Below, one piece after another: positions 1 through 11,140 of a stretch of 17,510 nt of DNA. Each line of letters begins with the position of its first letter. The stretch's first letter is position 1. Position numbers and translations under genes: made by a program. The DNA is taken from assembly GCA_015039315.1 (NCBI GenBank), contig WIDE01000117.1:80926-98435 (forward strand). Reading direction: 5' to 3'. A model generated the notes under the pieces. The model worked only from the letters and a program-made list of their open reading frames with translations. It had not been told where the DNA came from and ran no database searches. This stretch comes from Clavulina sp. PMI_390 (lineage: Eukaryota > Basidiomycota > Agaricomycetes > Cantharellales > Hydnaceae).

Positions 1-3000
1 AGTGGCTCTCCCTTGGCTGCCTGGGTTTGCACATCCCACAGCCTGATGGTTCTGTCCTCAGCACCAGAGGCAAGGACTGCTCCATCAGGAGAGAATGCCA
101 CAGATGTCACATTTTTACCATGACCTCTGAGCGGCTGTCCAAACTGTGCTCCAGTTTGATAATCCCACAGTAAGATAGACCCATCAGATAGCCCTGCAGC
201 AACAATATTGTTTCCAGAAACACACACACAGAGTATACCAGCCTCATGCTCTAGTACATGTCTCAGCATTGGCCAAATTGCCCTGTGCCCCAATGAGAGA
301 GACACAGTCTTTGTCACATATTCTCTCAACGACTGTAATGGAGATGATTTGGGAATAAATGGGACAGCACTGAGATAGATGTGTGGCGCGCTTTCAGCCA
401 CCGGGACGGCATAACATGATGTGAAGCGTACTGCCTCTGCCATTTCACCAATAATCTTAGGATTGAGCTAGATTTCCATTAGTTCCCCTCCTGAAGTCTA
501 GTAGTACAATATCAGAGCCTACCTGGGCTGGAATTATTAACAAGGCCTGAAGTGGAGACATGCCAGTCAGGCTCATTACTTCAAGCCAGTACAGAAACTT
601 TATACTGGACAACAACTCCTTGACTCCATCCCATGTGACATCCTTTACTGCATCTGGCCTTGCTCCTGGGAGATGGAAGGTCCAAAACTGGCATGCATAA
701 CATAAAGCATCCCCAATGTTGCTTTGAATCAGGCCAGATAGATTTGGGACCGAGTGGTTGGGCAGGAAGGAGGTGGGCAAGTTGCATATGTTGAACCTCA
801 GCCCCCTATCTGGCCGGAACATGACAGACAAACAGCTCTCTGTCAACAATCTGTGGGCTTGGCCAACATCCACTTGATATTTAGTCGGTGAATCCCTCAA
901 GAAATCAAGGAAGGAGGTGTGTATTGGAAGAAGAGGGGTTCTAATAGCTGTGGGCTTTGTCCCAGTTATCAGGGATGACAATAAGCCCACCTGCCTTGCT
1001 AATCGTTTTGTCACAAGATTGGCGTTATAGTGCAGGGACAAATGGATATGGAGTAGCTCAAGTGTTGCATTGAGTGAAAGTGGCTGCCTTGCTGCCACAA
1101 AAATGGCCAGAAATAGCTTAAGGGGCTCCAGAGATTGGCTTCTGGACACTCTAAATTGTGCATCCATCACACTAGCATAGAGCTTGTACAGCACCACTTG
1201 GCTAGTAGCAGCAGTGTCACTGTTGAGAACATGGGTTATGCGTTCATATGGAAGAACTGCTTGGTTTCCATCATCTTGGTCCACAATATAGCGGCATGCA
1301 GCAGAGGCCCACTGAAATGAAAGTTGTGCTTTCTCCACAAGCTTATGGGTCTGATCTGCACTAAATTCATGGCCTTTTAGCATGTGGTCAACATACTGGC
1401 GGATATCATTGCTGGTAGCGTAATTAGGGAGGTCTTCCATAAACAGCTGAGCCCGTAGCTCATCTGATGAGGCACCAAGGATATTCTCAATGTCGGATTC
1501 TGGCCGTGTGGTTAAGAGGATCTGGACACCAGGTGGTAATTTGGAGGCAAGCTCAGCAAGTGGTCTGATCATCTTGCTCCGGTCTGCCACTCCACCTGAC
1601 TCATCTAATGCATCAATGATGATCACCACATGATGGGAGGATTTGCCTTCATCTTCTAGCAAAGGGAGGAGGATCTGTTGCAGTTGCTCTGTAGGATCTT
1701 TGCTCTTTTGCTGACGAGATGAGAGTGATTCTACTATTTTCTGGAGCTTGGACTCAAGAGATTTGTCCTGAGCAGCAAGTTGCAATGCAATTGTAGTGAA
1801 TAGATTGGAGGGGTTGAGCTCTGCCTGCCTGGTCGTCTCAAAGTGGTAGTAAGCCATCAGGACTCCTGCATGCTCAAAAAACTTGGCTATGCTAGCTGCA
1901 ATGGATGATTTCCCAGCACCAGCCACTCCTTGCAGCCACAGAACTTTGGCATTGACAAGGTCCAGCTTATCATCATTGAGTGGATTGACACCAGGGTTCA
2001 GAGTCACAGTAGTGGATGCCCCAGCAGCCCACACTTGGAGTGCCTCCAGGATAGCAGTACGTGTGCCTGGCAGACATCCATGGTGATTCCCATCATGTAG
2101 TGTAGCATCCGCATCAACAGCATGTGGGAGCGTTGAGAATGTTCCTGATTTTACTGTGATTTTTTTTTCAGTGTCTGTGACAGTGGCAAAGATTGAACAG
2201 AATGCATACCAAGCTTGTCAATCCCACCATCAATCACATTTAGTTGGGCAGTAATCCCATGCACCACATTATGAATAGAAGCTACTGCAGTCTCTGCAAG
2301 CTTTGCAGACAAGGATTTCAAGGTCTGTGTAAGATTCTCTGCATCTTTTGCAAAAGAAGTGAAGTATGTGGGGCGCTTAGGGAAAGCTAAGCAGGTATAG
2401 TTACCTAAACATTAGTTGCTGGATAGAGGTACAGGTACAGTGGAGCAACATACTTTTCTTCTGGTGCTCAGCATATCCATTAATGAGTGTAGCCCCACTC
2501 ATCACTACTGAGCAAATCTCCCTCACAGCATGATGGACCTTGTCATCTGGCTTTTTGGAGATAAAATATGTCTGTGTAGAGAGGCACATATCTTTCATAG
2601 CCTGGAGGAGGGTATGCATGGCCTCATTGGCCTCCGTATCTGCTTGCAAAATGGTCCAGGCAGTGTTGAGCACCCCGACAATCACCTGAACAAAGGGGTG
2701 AATCTGAATATAATAAGTGCTCAGCTACAGAGCATGCACACCAGGAGATGGAGAAAACCTACCTGTGCCACAAAGGCACCAAGCTTAAGCAGGTCTTTCA
2801 CAGCAGCAGCAGTCGACACAATATCATCCTTCAGTGGTGCTAGCTGATCTAGAGCACTAGTCATGGCATCAAGCCTCTGGCTAGCTTTAGGTGCACCTAA
2901 CACAACTTCTGCCCAAGCTACCTCGGCGGCACCTATTGCGGTGCCTGGCCTATGGTGTAAGGTCAAATTGTGGCGTGCATTAAGGCTTGCATGGTCTGGC

Positions 3001-3344
3001 TCATAATCAGCCTCAGCATCAGCGGTTGTCCTGATCTGCGTGACATTAGTCTCGCGGCCAAGGATAACCAGATCGACTGCAAGAGCATTGTCAATACGTT
3101 CTGCCGGTTGCAATAGTAAGTCATTGATGCATGGTGGTCAAGATAGTACATTTCTGACGAACCAGACATAGCACGATTGGCTGTGGAACCGACTTGGTGA
3201 CGAGTTAGCGTCTTTCTAAGCATGAGCTCGCGCCGTTGAACAGTGATGGAGATCTGGGGCGGAAGAGAAGTGAAGAACCTGCGGACAATGTTGTCCACAA
3301 GGGGTCATACGAATGAGCCTATGAGACCATGGCGAAAGGGACAT
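1..3344 (-). CDS. NACHT-WD40 NLR-like (STAND) protein, 3' end cut by window
   Basis: Proposed exons on the minus strand: 3344-3328, 3278-3163, 3100-2763, 2685-2454, 2404-2210, 2153-523 and 467 to beyond base 1. All joins are GT-AG, the introns are 49-77 bp, and the phases agree. About 998 residues are visible. Residues 1-130 are unassigned (ISITVQRREL could be a C2-like first strand, which is weak). A helical region follows, then the lead-in motif GCLPGTR, the P-loop GVAGAGKSS (about residue 375, bases 1906-1929), the Walker B stretch VVIIIDALDES (about residue 480) and a LLTTRPE sensor-like motif, all typical of NACHT. After the linker APHIYLSAVPF come at least two WD40 repeats (bases 1-255; VTSVAFSPDG, DRTIRLWD). 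The family is taken to act as signal-sensing STAND proteins in fungal non-self recognition and cell death; a specific role here is unknown. The start at 3344 depends on a 17-nt first exon. The next in-frame ATG is at 3223. The NACHT and WD40 assignment is secure, the N-terminus is not. Confidence 0.9.
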
Positions 3345-4507
3345 CAGACGAACCGCTTTAGGCCAGACAGAGGTATCCATTCCACCCTTCCATCCATTGA
3401 CGCTTGAACCCCCCGAGTTTTGATTCCGGATTTCCCTTCACGATCGGGGGGACTCCATTCAATAAGGAGACGGTAAGTGTGTGACTTTTTGATCAGATCG
3501 CTCGTATACACGGCGCCTGTGTAGGATAGGACAAAAGATCAGGAGGTTGGAGCCGGGCGCAGTAGAGATCCGAATACCTCTGATTTCGAACGAGGGCGTG
3601 GTCGTCATTTCGATCGATGCTGTGTTATAGCAGAGCTTTCAAGAGAGTTGAGAGCAAAGACTGAGAACAGTGCTTGCGTTTGTGTGGTGTGGTGGCGGCG
3701 AGCACGAGGCAGTATTGTCAGGTAGCACATGGATCGATCATTTCAGTTATCAGCTTTTGTGGTGGCTGAAGTGCGAGTTGATATTGAATACGAGATCATC
3801 GATTCATTTGTGGATAAATACAATGTGTAGAATCTGTGAATGTGCTAATAGCTTCAGCGCAGCAGAGCATGAACCAGCTTCTCCAGCAGGCACAGCAACA
3901 AGAAACAAGGATGATTAACAGAGTAATCTGACATCTTGAAAGTATATCCCTGACAGCAGCGATCACTCGTCCTCTATGGGGATGAAGGTGATCTTTTGTT
4001 TTCTCAGGCAATAGGTGCTCGTCGTGATGGGATCTGGGCGCTTATTCGACACGACCAATCGATTCTCCACCGTTGTTCCCAAGGGGGGCGCGGGATTCAA
4101 ATTTTGACTACGTATGCCGGTTCCCTAGTCAGGGCGTTGCCAGACTCTAAATTGCATTTTAGAGTCTGGGTCCCACCATGAATAGGACCACTATGAGTCT
4201 CACCCTGTGGCGTGATCTAATACAGTTTTGCCACGCGAGAAACCCAAAAGAGGAAATGATCAAATATTTGGGCAACTCCAGGAAGCAGTGTGACGCCTCA
4301 AGGGTTCCTCATGTAAGGGAAAAATTTGATCACAACTCTGTACTTCCGAAATGTCCTAAAAGAACAATGGACTATATTGATTTCCAGCCCATGATCCCGG
4401 ACTGATTAACCCAGCCCGGTATAATATAGCGGTAAATGTTTTAATCTGCCTGGGTCATTGGGACGGACATATCTCCCTCAGCTGGATTAATCCACTTGGG
4501 TCAACAG
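3345..4507. other. Upstream flank of the NLR-like gene, no recognisable gene
   Basis: This stretch lies between the NLR start and the weak ORF near the transposon. ORFs on either strand are short and of random composition. One of 75 codons (4178-4405, plus) starts beside the hairpin at 4140-4169 but resembles nothing I know. An imperfect inverted repeat joins about 4402-4417 and 4481-4493 (GATTAACCCAGC against GCTGGATTAATC). The region presumably contains the NLR promoter; no clear TATA box was seen. Confidence 0.5.
4140..4169. repeat. Perfect 12-bp stem hairpin
   Basis: CCAGACTCTAAA (4140-4151) is followed by a 6-nt loop and its exact reverse complement (4158-4169). It could be the centre of an old inverted-repeat element or an RNA or DNA hairpin. 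No matching outer inverted repeat or run of T defines it further. Confidence 0.7.
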
Positions 4508-4750
4508 TCACTCAATAGGGTACCGCCACCCTTTCCTTTGCGTTCGCATCGCCAAAATAGGCCTGCCCATCGTCCATTTATCCAGATCCAGGGCTCGTCG
4601 CTGCCAGGGTCCTGTATCTCCACAGATCTGATCTGGATCGCTTCCGCCTCCCCTGCCATTGCTTGCGTGCTTTGATCGACCACGCATCATACTCCCTGAC
4701 AGCGCCACAATTGCTTCCGTCACCGTCGTCGCCGATGCTGGCGCCGGCAT
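4508..4750 (-). CDS. Weak 80-aa ORF beside the transposon end
   Basis: An ATG at 4750 opens an 80-codon frame (MPAPASATTVTEAIVALSGS...) ending at 4508. The stretch is more GC-rich than its surroundings, and the frame begins only about 40 bp from the left terminal repeat, reading away from it. It could be a first exon of a host gene whose upstream part was separated by the transposon insertion, or chance. No family is recognised. Confidence 0.2.
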   Translation of the reverse strand: MPAPASATTVTEAIVALSGSMMRGRSKHASNGRGGGSDPDQICGDTGPWQRRALDLDKWTMGRPILAMRTQRKGWRYPIE

Positions 4751-4791
4751 TATACTAGAGCGCTTAAAAATCACAGAATATTTTTTTTTCT

Positions 4792-4886
4792 CGTGCTACT
4801 CGTGTTATACAGGAAGTAGATAGTCGATCGATTCTTGTGTGTAGAAATCAGTTTGAGGATAGGGAAAAATCCTATGAGAAATCTCC
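4792..4886 (+). repeat. Left terminal inverted repeat (95 bp)
   Basis: This begins CGTGCTACTCGTG and ends AAATCTCC. It is identical, base for base, to the reverse complement of 17416-17510. Beyond 4886 the two ends share only scattered bases. It contains the self-complementary core TCGATCGA. The identity implies recent insertion or recent copying. Confidence 0.95.
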
Positions 4887-5840
4887 GCTCCCAGTGATGC
4901 TGGTAGGCGATAGAAAGGATGCTAGCATCCACAATCAAGGGCTAGGATGAGGAACGGTTAAAATGATGGCACTGTCAACAGACCCCCTCGATTAGAGCGA
5001 TATAGTTAGGAATATTATAGCGAAGGCACCTTTGGGTATATGAGCGGTTTTGGTGGAGCGGATAGAACTCAGCTGACAATCCAAACAGCCACAGTGGTAT
5101 ACGAGTATGTGACTCAGCTCTCTGGGGTGGCTGCTCCACAATAGCCCAGGGCGTTACAGTGCCAATCTTGAGACTAGGTAAAATCGGGGTATTGGTGGAG
5201 ACAGTCGATGCACTGCCTGCAATAACTGACGGAAACCATCCTAGCGTACGCTACAGGGAATGTGAGCGTTGCAAATGCTTACCAGAGGGATTGATTAATC
5301 CAAAAGGGTGGATGGTGTGATAGACTAGCATATCGCGCTCGCGCATACGCAGTCTAGAGTTTTGCATGGAGAGATCAGCAGGAAGGTAGCCTGGAGACAA
5401 TAAATCCATCGATCCGCACAACTGCATGCCCAGAAGCAGGGAGATGGAACAACACAGCCAAAAAATTGGCTTGGGCGAACATCATCAACTCAACCACCGA
5501 CCCTGATTACAGTCACGCGAGAGGTGATGATTCAATACGGATATTTGGGCATATAGGTGATAGCGCTGTCGTAAAAGGGCGTTGCCCTACATTGAGATGC
5601 CAAAGCCACTTTTGTGAATGCACATCCGGTGCAGTGTAGCGAAAATGCCATTTATCAAAACCCGTATATCTAGCTAGAATACAGCCGACAAGATGGTCAG
5701 TTCGCCCAGTCAAATGAACAAGAGACAGAGCGCTCACATCGAAGATCAGTCTGAGTCATAAACAAAGGTGTTATTCTCATCTCGATCAACTTTTGCCCCA
5801 GTGTCCTCCAAATCTCTGTCCCAAAGAGTCATTGCGTTTG
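4887..5840. other. Left subterminal region of the transposon, no gene seen
   Basis: The region lies between the left terminal repeat and the transposase stop. It has no ORF with recognisable content. A 74-codon minus-strand frame (5513-5737) lies downstream of the transposase stop but shows no family resemblance and is not joined to it by a credible splice. The region presumably holds transposase binding sites and the transposase terminator. No clear repeated motif was identified. Confidence 0.5.
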
Positions 5841-8800
5841 TCAGATCGTCATCCCATTCAGCAAAGGCCTTGGGGATCCAGGAAATGTCCATGGAACGAT
5901 AATTCCAGAGAGCATGTTCTGCTTAGCCCGCTGTGCGACATAGAATGCTTGTCGAACAGCATATGCTCGAAGCCCACTTGTGATATCAGAGGACGAGGCA
6001 GCAGCTTTTGAACGGGAGATCCATTCGTTATACTGTGCCCTACATGTCACCAAAAATCGTCGCACCTCTTCAAGGATGATGATGACCTCTTCTTTCCATC
6101 GTTCTTGCCGCGCAAAAGCCCAAGCCCACTCGATTCGCACCGCTAGAACAGGAAATCATTAGAGTGGGTGAATTATGAAAGCTGCGCACACACCTTCATG
6201 CATCTCAGGATCACTGCTCAGATCGCCAAGCTGTGATCGCCAAATCCATGAGTTCTCGCGATGGCCCTCGGATATATGCCTGGCCCCAGTTGATGAAATT
6301 GCCTTTGAGAGGTCTCTCACATCGTCTGTAGTCAGATTTGGGACCTCAGAGGAATCTGGAACAAGACAGAGGAACGCATTGCGGTTACGGCGATACTTCT
6401 CAGACAATTCGTTGATCTTGCGACGTGTTTTCTCTTGAAGAGAATGCAGACGAGTATGTGCGCCTTGGCCCCGGCTATCTCGTTGACTACGGAAGTAGTT
6501 TGCCCGAACAATGCTACTAGCGATGTGATTCTCGATGCACTTAAGAACGGGTTTGCAGTAGAAACCAAATCCTCTATTGATCGAGAGCTTTGTGAGTAAA
6601 AGAAAGGTGACGACCCTAGTGGATGCTATGGGCTCACCAGGAGATAGCTTGGCACCCTCTGGCGCCTCAAGCGAGCTTGGTAGATAGAGATTGGCTTTTT
6701 CAGCGAATTTTGCCACAGCTTCGGGAGGGACTGTCACATATGGCATGAAGATAGCCTGAGCATTTCGAAAAGATTTGATACGGCGATCGAGAGCTAGTCG
6801 AGCCTCCAATATGTTGAATTCCTGCCGTGCAGAACTGGACTTTGTTTCCGAAACCCTAATCAGTAAGTCTTGTCTATAAGATATAATTAGACACCATAGT
6901 ATATGTTCCAGAGAACCTGAAAGCTCACTGGGCCGCTTCCAACTCAAGACCAGTGGCTAGGAACGAAGCAACACTTGTACCGCCATTATGGGACACATTG
7001 TCGTGGGCTTGTTCAGCTTGAAGGAGTGATAGCTTGACCTCTTCGAGGCTGGGATCTGCGTCAAGCAACTCAGTGGGGATGCAAAAGAAGGAATGAGATC
7101 GGACATACAAGTCGACATTGTCTTTACAAACGGATTAAACACTTTAGGGAGGAACTTGTTAGATTGGTATTCCTTGATCATAGAGTGCCACTGTGTTCGA
7201 TCGCTATCTGACATGGATGCATCAAGCTCATGAAATAGAGTCTCATGCTTTTCAGCGGCACGCACAGCAGCCTTACGGCGTCGATAGAGGAGAAGTCCTT
7301 ACAATGAACCATGAGAACACTATAGCATGGCTGGAGCAAAGCACTCACCCATGCCCTTAATCATGGTGAAGTTCCAATCGCCAAATTGATCATTGAGCGA
7401 TTCGTTTCTTGAACCAGCAGCCATTTCTTTGGTAGAATTTGATGTACCATTTGAAGCCGACCAGTTTCGCTCACACTGCTCGCCATCTGTGCGTCCAGCC
7501 CCAGGCTCAAGATTGAAAGAGTAGGTTGTCCTACAATATTCCTTATGAGCATCAGCGTGAAACTTTGGGATCACACCACGAATTGAGTAGTTGGGGCGAA
7601 ACTCGGCTGGGAAGCGTGGGTCTGCAAGGCGGTTGGAGAGTTTTTGGAGATATTGGCAATTTATGTCATATGAGATGAGAACTTCACGATAGTTCTTTTG
7701 CTTGCTTGATACACTAGATATAGCCGAGAATATGATGAAATTCATGTTTGCATATCTGAAGGCGAGATACATTAGTGAGTGTCACCCCCAAAGTATTGAA
7801 AAGCATACCGCTCGCCTTTCTGCAGATCTCCAACACCTCGGGGGAGCCAGCAGCCATGCCGAGCACATACCAGAGCCCCAATTCCTGTAGAGCGAAGACC
7901 ATGAGAGCTTTTGGAATCGGCGTGATCCACAGCGGCCAGGCCAGAGCATGTTGACATCTACACGATTGAATGTGTCTGGTTTCATGTGCGGTGAAGATTC
8001 GATAGATATTAAGTACATACCTCATTCTGTGCACCATAAGCTGACAGGTACAACTGATACTGGTCTTCATCCACAAAATACGCCAAGCCCGAAAGGAAAC
8101 TTCGGGTGTTGGCAGCTCGATTGCGATTTTTATGGCGAAAGTTCGCATCCGCAGATAGAATCGGTCGGTAGAGCCACCTAAAACAACGTCAGCAAGATGG
8201 AGTAATGACAATAAGCTGCTACGCACGGCGTTGGCTGTCTGGGATCGTTCCAGCCCTGTGGGAGGTGTATGTCGGGGTGAGGGCATGAAGGACATATAAT
8301 CGAGAGTCCACCTGGTAAGGTTTTGGTAACACCTCCATTATGAGCACTACCTGCGCGTTTGTGCATCTTTAGGATACGCCACTGTCGGATCATAGTGAGT
8401 AAAGACCTGTAACGGTTCTACGAGGACATGAACCGGTTAGCTCTGAAGTGGATGTAGACTTAGGCAGATTTACCTCGGTCTTGAACACATGAGCATTATC
8501 AGTGATTCGAATCAGAGTAGAGAAGATGGATCCCGTTGAAGCCTGTGCCTCAAACTTGAGGAGGTGACACTGGCGAAGATATTGCATTGTAGCGCACGTC
8601 TGGGGATTAACAGTAGTTGCTGGATACAAGCGAGCTCGCAGAAGTTGAATGAACAAAGAAGGAGCCGAAGGACACGTGCATGGTTTGACGTGTAAGGTAT
8701 GAATTCCATTCGTGTGGAGGACGGTGAGCTTGAGGGTCTTGCTTGTTGGGAGTAAGCAGCTTCTTCCATCGTGACCAAGGTCAAGGAAGAGGCCCAGCTG

Positions 8801-9598
8801 ATGAAGAGATAATTCAATGAAAAATAGGCCATTCCACCGCTATGAGAATGTGTAAGCCGTCAGGAACGTCACTGGCGAGGGAGCATAGACATAAACTTAC
8901 CTTGACACGATGGAGAACATTATCCCGATGAGGCTGTATACAGCATTTCTGGCACACAAGCCTACCATGAGAGCATTCGTCGCAACGATAAAGTAAGTTT
9001 GGTGTAGACAAGGTATTTGAGTGAGAGCGACTTGGGCATCCTGGAGTGCTACATTCCAAGCCCGAACTCCCTAGACCATCAGGTCGAATGAGCTCCATTA
9101 GGAATTGATCTTGTAACGGAGCCCAGTCTTTCATGTCCTAAATCTGTATGAGGTGTGATTGCTGACAACAATGGATCTGCGATAACATACTTTCTGCGAA
9201 TGAGCATCAATGGCACAGTCAATTCCTTCCTCATCTTCATCTTCCAGTATGTCACCTGAGGGCTCGAAATGAGTGGTCGTATCGGATAATGAGGTCGTGC
9301 TCGGAGGGGAATTTGGTTTTGACGTTGACAAAGTCGTCGAAGCGCCTTCCAATAACGCGTTCAGCATAGTGGTTGCCTTTACTCGTTCGCTTGGGCGGCC
9401 AAGCCGAGGAGCATAGAGCTGAGGAGTGTAATGCTGCTTTGACGCGTCTGGTGGCATAGAAAAAATGGAACTGACGAAGGATACGCACGTCAGGAAGTTG
9501 TTTGTTGTTTGGCTCCTGTCCCCGACTGAATAGGAGGGTTTTGTAGGTGCTGGGCTTTCGGCTTTCGGGGATAATGATAGTATTTTTCGGCGATACAT
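5841..9598 (-). CDS. KDZ transposase with CxC2-like cysteine cluster
   Basis: Eleven exons: 9598-9191, 9137-8901, 8839-8474, 8417-8227, 8177-8021, 7957-7809, 7755-7349, 7297-7109, 7055-6929, 6873-6194, 6142-5841. They total 3213 nt, or 1070 aa, with no internal stop. All ten introns are GT-AG and 49-63 bp. Domains in order: a basic, Ser/Pro-rich N-terminus (to about 136); a zinc-binding cysteine cluster (137-215; RCDEC, VCQKCC, then two His); the conserved block LLRARLYPATTVNP (about 290-310); an RNase H-fold core with probable catalytic Asp410 in SADANFR, Asp533 in SYDINCQ and Glu595 in GRTDGEQCERNW, plus PKFH.DAH...C between; and a helical C-terminus with NPFVKTMS, RGQGAHTR and RIEWAWAFARQERW. 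This order fits Agaricomycete KDZ transposases, which are cut-and-paste enzymes acting on the terminal repeats. The start ATG at 9598 is the first in frame; a start further in (MPPDAS) is possible. Confidence 0.93.
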
Positions 9599-10292
9599 GT
9601 AGGTTCTCACGTTACGCTTTCTGGGGATCTGGTTGGCAGGAGAAATCTGTGGAGCTCAAAAATCCGGCTGAACAGAGTTCCTTCGGACAATCGGATTTCC
9701 GCTTTAACCCAGTACATGTTTCAATATCTCGGCTTGAAAATACTCATACCGCTACTAAGTACCGTGAATATATGGCTGGATATCTTGAGATGTGTTACTC
9801 ACAATGTTTCCCGCTGCAAAAGAAAGACAAGAGTGCTAGCCAAGAAAAGTGGAAGACGCTACTCACTAAGAGTGAGGCTTGAGACGAGGAGCGCACTACA
9901 AAATATTATTCCCGGGAGTCTATGATCCGCACGCGGGCGAGATGTTTAGACTCCTTTGCACTAGCACGCATATTCATTGATGATCGCTGCATGGAAACCA
10001 ACAGCTCTTGGCGCCCGGCGCATATATTGGAGAAAGCCGTTGAGCACTTGAGCGGAGCCTCGTGACGGGTAGCTAAATGTCTTTATAGCGTGTAAGCTCA
10101 TGTCGTATGTGGTAAATTAGAGTGAGATCGAGACAAAAGGTTGTCATCTGCTCTGCCCAATCTATTTCTTACTCGCATTAAGTCAGAGCGGCTCTTCTGT
10201 ACGCTGAAGTCTTAACGAAGCTTCATCATCACATGTTACACCATGCAAGCTTGTTGGTAGCGGAGAGATATAATTAAGGCCGTAATTATGTG
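9599..10292. other. Transposase upstream region, no gene recognised
   Basis: This is the 5' side of the transposase gene, so its promoter should lie here. ORFs overlapping it on the plus strand (9547-9882 and 9716-9925) have no recognisable content. No RNA gene was seen. Confidence 0.5.
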
Positions 10293-10299
10293 AGGACAT

Positions 10300-10372
10300 C
10301 CCTGCCGCACGAAATTGATTCTGATTCTGATTCTGCTTTTGATTCTGACTCCGCAAGGTGCGGCGCCGCGCC
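10300..10372 (+). repeat. Inverted repeat of nested element, left arm, with GATTCT array
   Basis: CCCTGCCGCAC is followed by GATTCT units from 10317 to about 10347 (three in a row, one more after a short gap), then GGTGCGGCGCCGCGCC. It pairs with 11072-11123. The arm is longer than its partner because of an extra GATTCT unit and a GCAAGG insertion. Confidence 0.75.
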
Positions 10373-10524
10373 GTTTGCAATATAGTTTCGATCGATCAAG
10401 GCGCCTATTTAGTCACGCACGCCGACGACGGGGAGCGAGTTCTTTTTTTTCCTGCACCCTCCTGAAGTTGTACACACATCGACTGCAAAAGACATTCTCT
10501 ATCGTATTTTATTATTATTATAAC

Positions 10525-10878
10525 ATGGGAAGAGCCACACTCCTTCATGAGACTGCTCGAAAGCTTGCCGGCCCTCAGCCTGAATGGAAGGAAATTGAGA
10601 CTCTGAGCTGCGCTCGAGAGGGATGTGACGGAACACTAGCTTCTTTCAGTGGCGCGCCATACTAATTACTCCCGACATGACCAAGCAACGTACGATCACT
10701 AATTGTTCCTTAATTAGCCCTCGCTTATGATGTTCTCAATGATCCCAGGAATGGTGCATTCGTCATCGTCTCGTTTCCCATTGTGTTTTGTGCCACGACA
10801 TGCTTGTTATCAATTTTTGGAATTGCTCATACTTTTACGAAGGAACAGCACTGTAAATGTAATATAGTACCCAGCTGA
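10525..10878 (+). CDS. Possible two-exon small membrane protein (94 aa)
   Basis: Exon 1 is 10525-10648 and exon 2 is 10718-10878. The 69-bp intron has a weak donor (GTGGCG) but a good branch-like CACTAAT and a TAG acceptor. The joined length is 285 nt, in frame. The start MGRATLLHETARK follows a T-rich and TATTATTATTATAAC leader. Exon 2 encodes one hydrophobic stretch (residues about 54-78, GAFVIVSFPIVFCATTCLL) followed by a Cys pair (HCKC). Without splicing, the first exon would simply end at a stop at 10665. It sits inside the nested inverted-repeat element. No family is recognised; it may be chance. Confidence 0.3.
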
Positions 10879-11071
10879 AATGGAGCTGCTACACTACCGT
10901 CCGCGCGGCGCTCGATGCAGTAGTCTACTGAGCAGACCGGAGGGGTGATCAGATATTGTATCCGATCTATACGCTACACGAGGCCCTCAGGCTACTGTTT
11001 GCGTTGCTCCTGTCCAGATGCCGCTCCTTCGACAGCGAGGTACGGGGCGCTTGGTCTGGAGCAATTAGTAT

Positions 11072-11123
11072 GGCGCGGCACCGAAAGCAGAATCAGAATC
11101 AGAATCAAAAGCGTGCGGCAGGG
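11072..11123 (-). repeat. Inverted repeat of nested element, right arm
   Basis: This contains GGCGCGGCACCGAAAGC, then three AGAATC units (11089-11106) and GTGCGGCAGGG. It is the reverse-complement counterpart of 10300-10372. Confidence 0.75.
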
Positions 11124-11140
11124 GATTTCTGAATTATGTG

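Larger units (their letters stand above)
10293..11131. mobile_element. Nested small inverted-repeat element with 9-bp flanking duplication
   Basis: The direct repeat AATTATGTG occurs at 10284-10292 and 11132-11140. Just inside lie inverted ends: CCCTGCCGCAC at 10300-10310 matches the reverse complement of 11113-11123, followed on both sides by GATTCT arrays and a GCGCC-rich stretch (10300-10372 against 11072-11123, with small gaps). The geometry (839 bp, inverted ends, 9-bp duplication) suits a non-autonomous DNA transposon. A 9-bp duplication is usual for Mutator-like elements, though the outermost 7 bp of the two ends match only partly. It would have inserted into the larger KDZ element. 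Confidence 0.55.

Noticed and set aside
1883..2086. Plus-strand ORF opposite the NACHT P-loop
   Set aside because: It is a reverse-strand shadow of the NLR-like gene's coding exon.
4020..4110. tRNA or tRNA-derived SINE, from a GATTCAAAT box B-like stretch near 4093
   Set aside because: No acceptor stem, anticodon arm or convincing box A can be folded around it on either strand.
5513..5737. 74-codon minus-strand ORF as a last exon of the transposase
   Set aside because: The transposase frame already ends in the expected place at 5841, and no donor-acceptor pair links the two in phase.
9547..9925. Plus-strand ORFs upstream of the transposase
   Set aside because: They overlap each other in different frames, one overlaps the transposase start on the opposite strand, and neither shows a motif or splice structure.
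10183..10380. Minus-strand Gln/Asn-repeat ORF
   Set aside because: Its coding look comes only from the GATTCT hexamer array of the nested element's inverted repeat.
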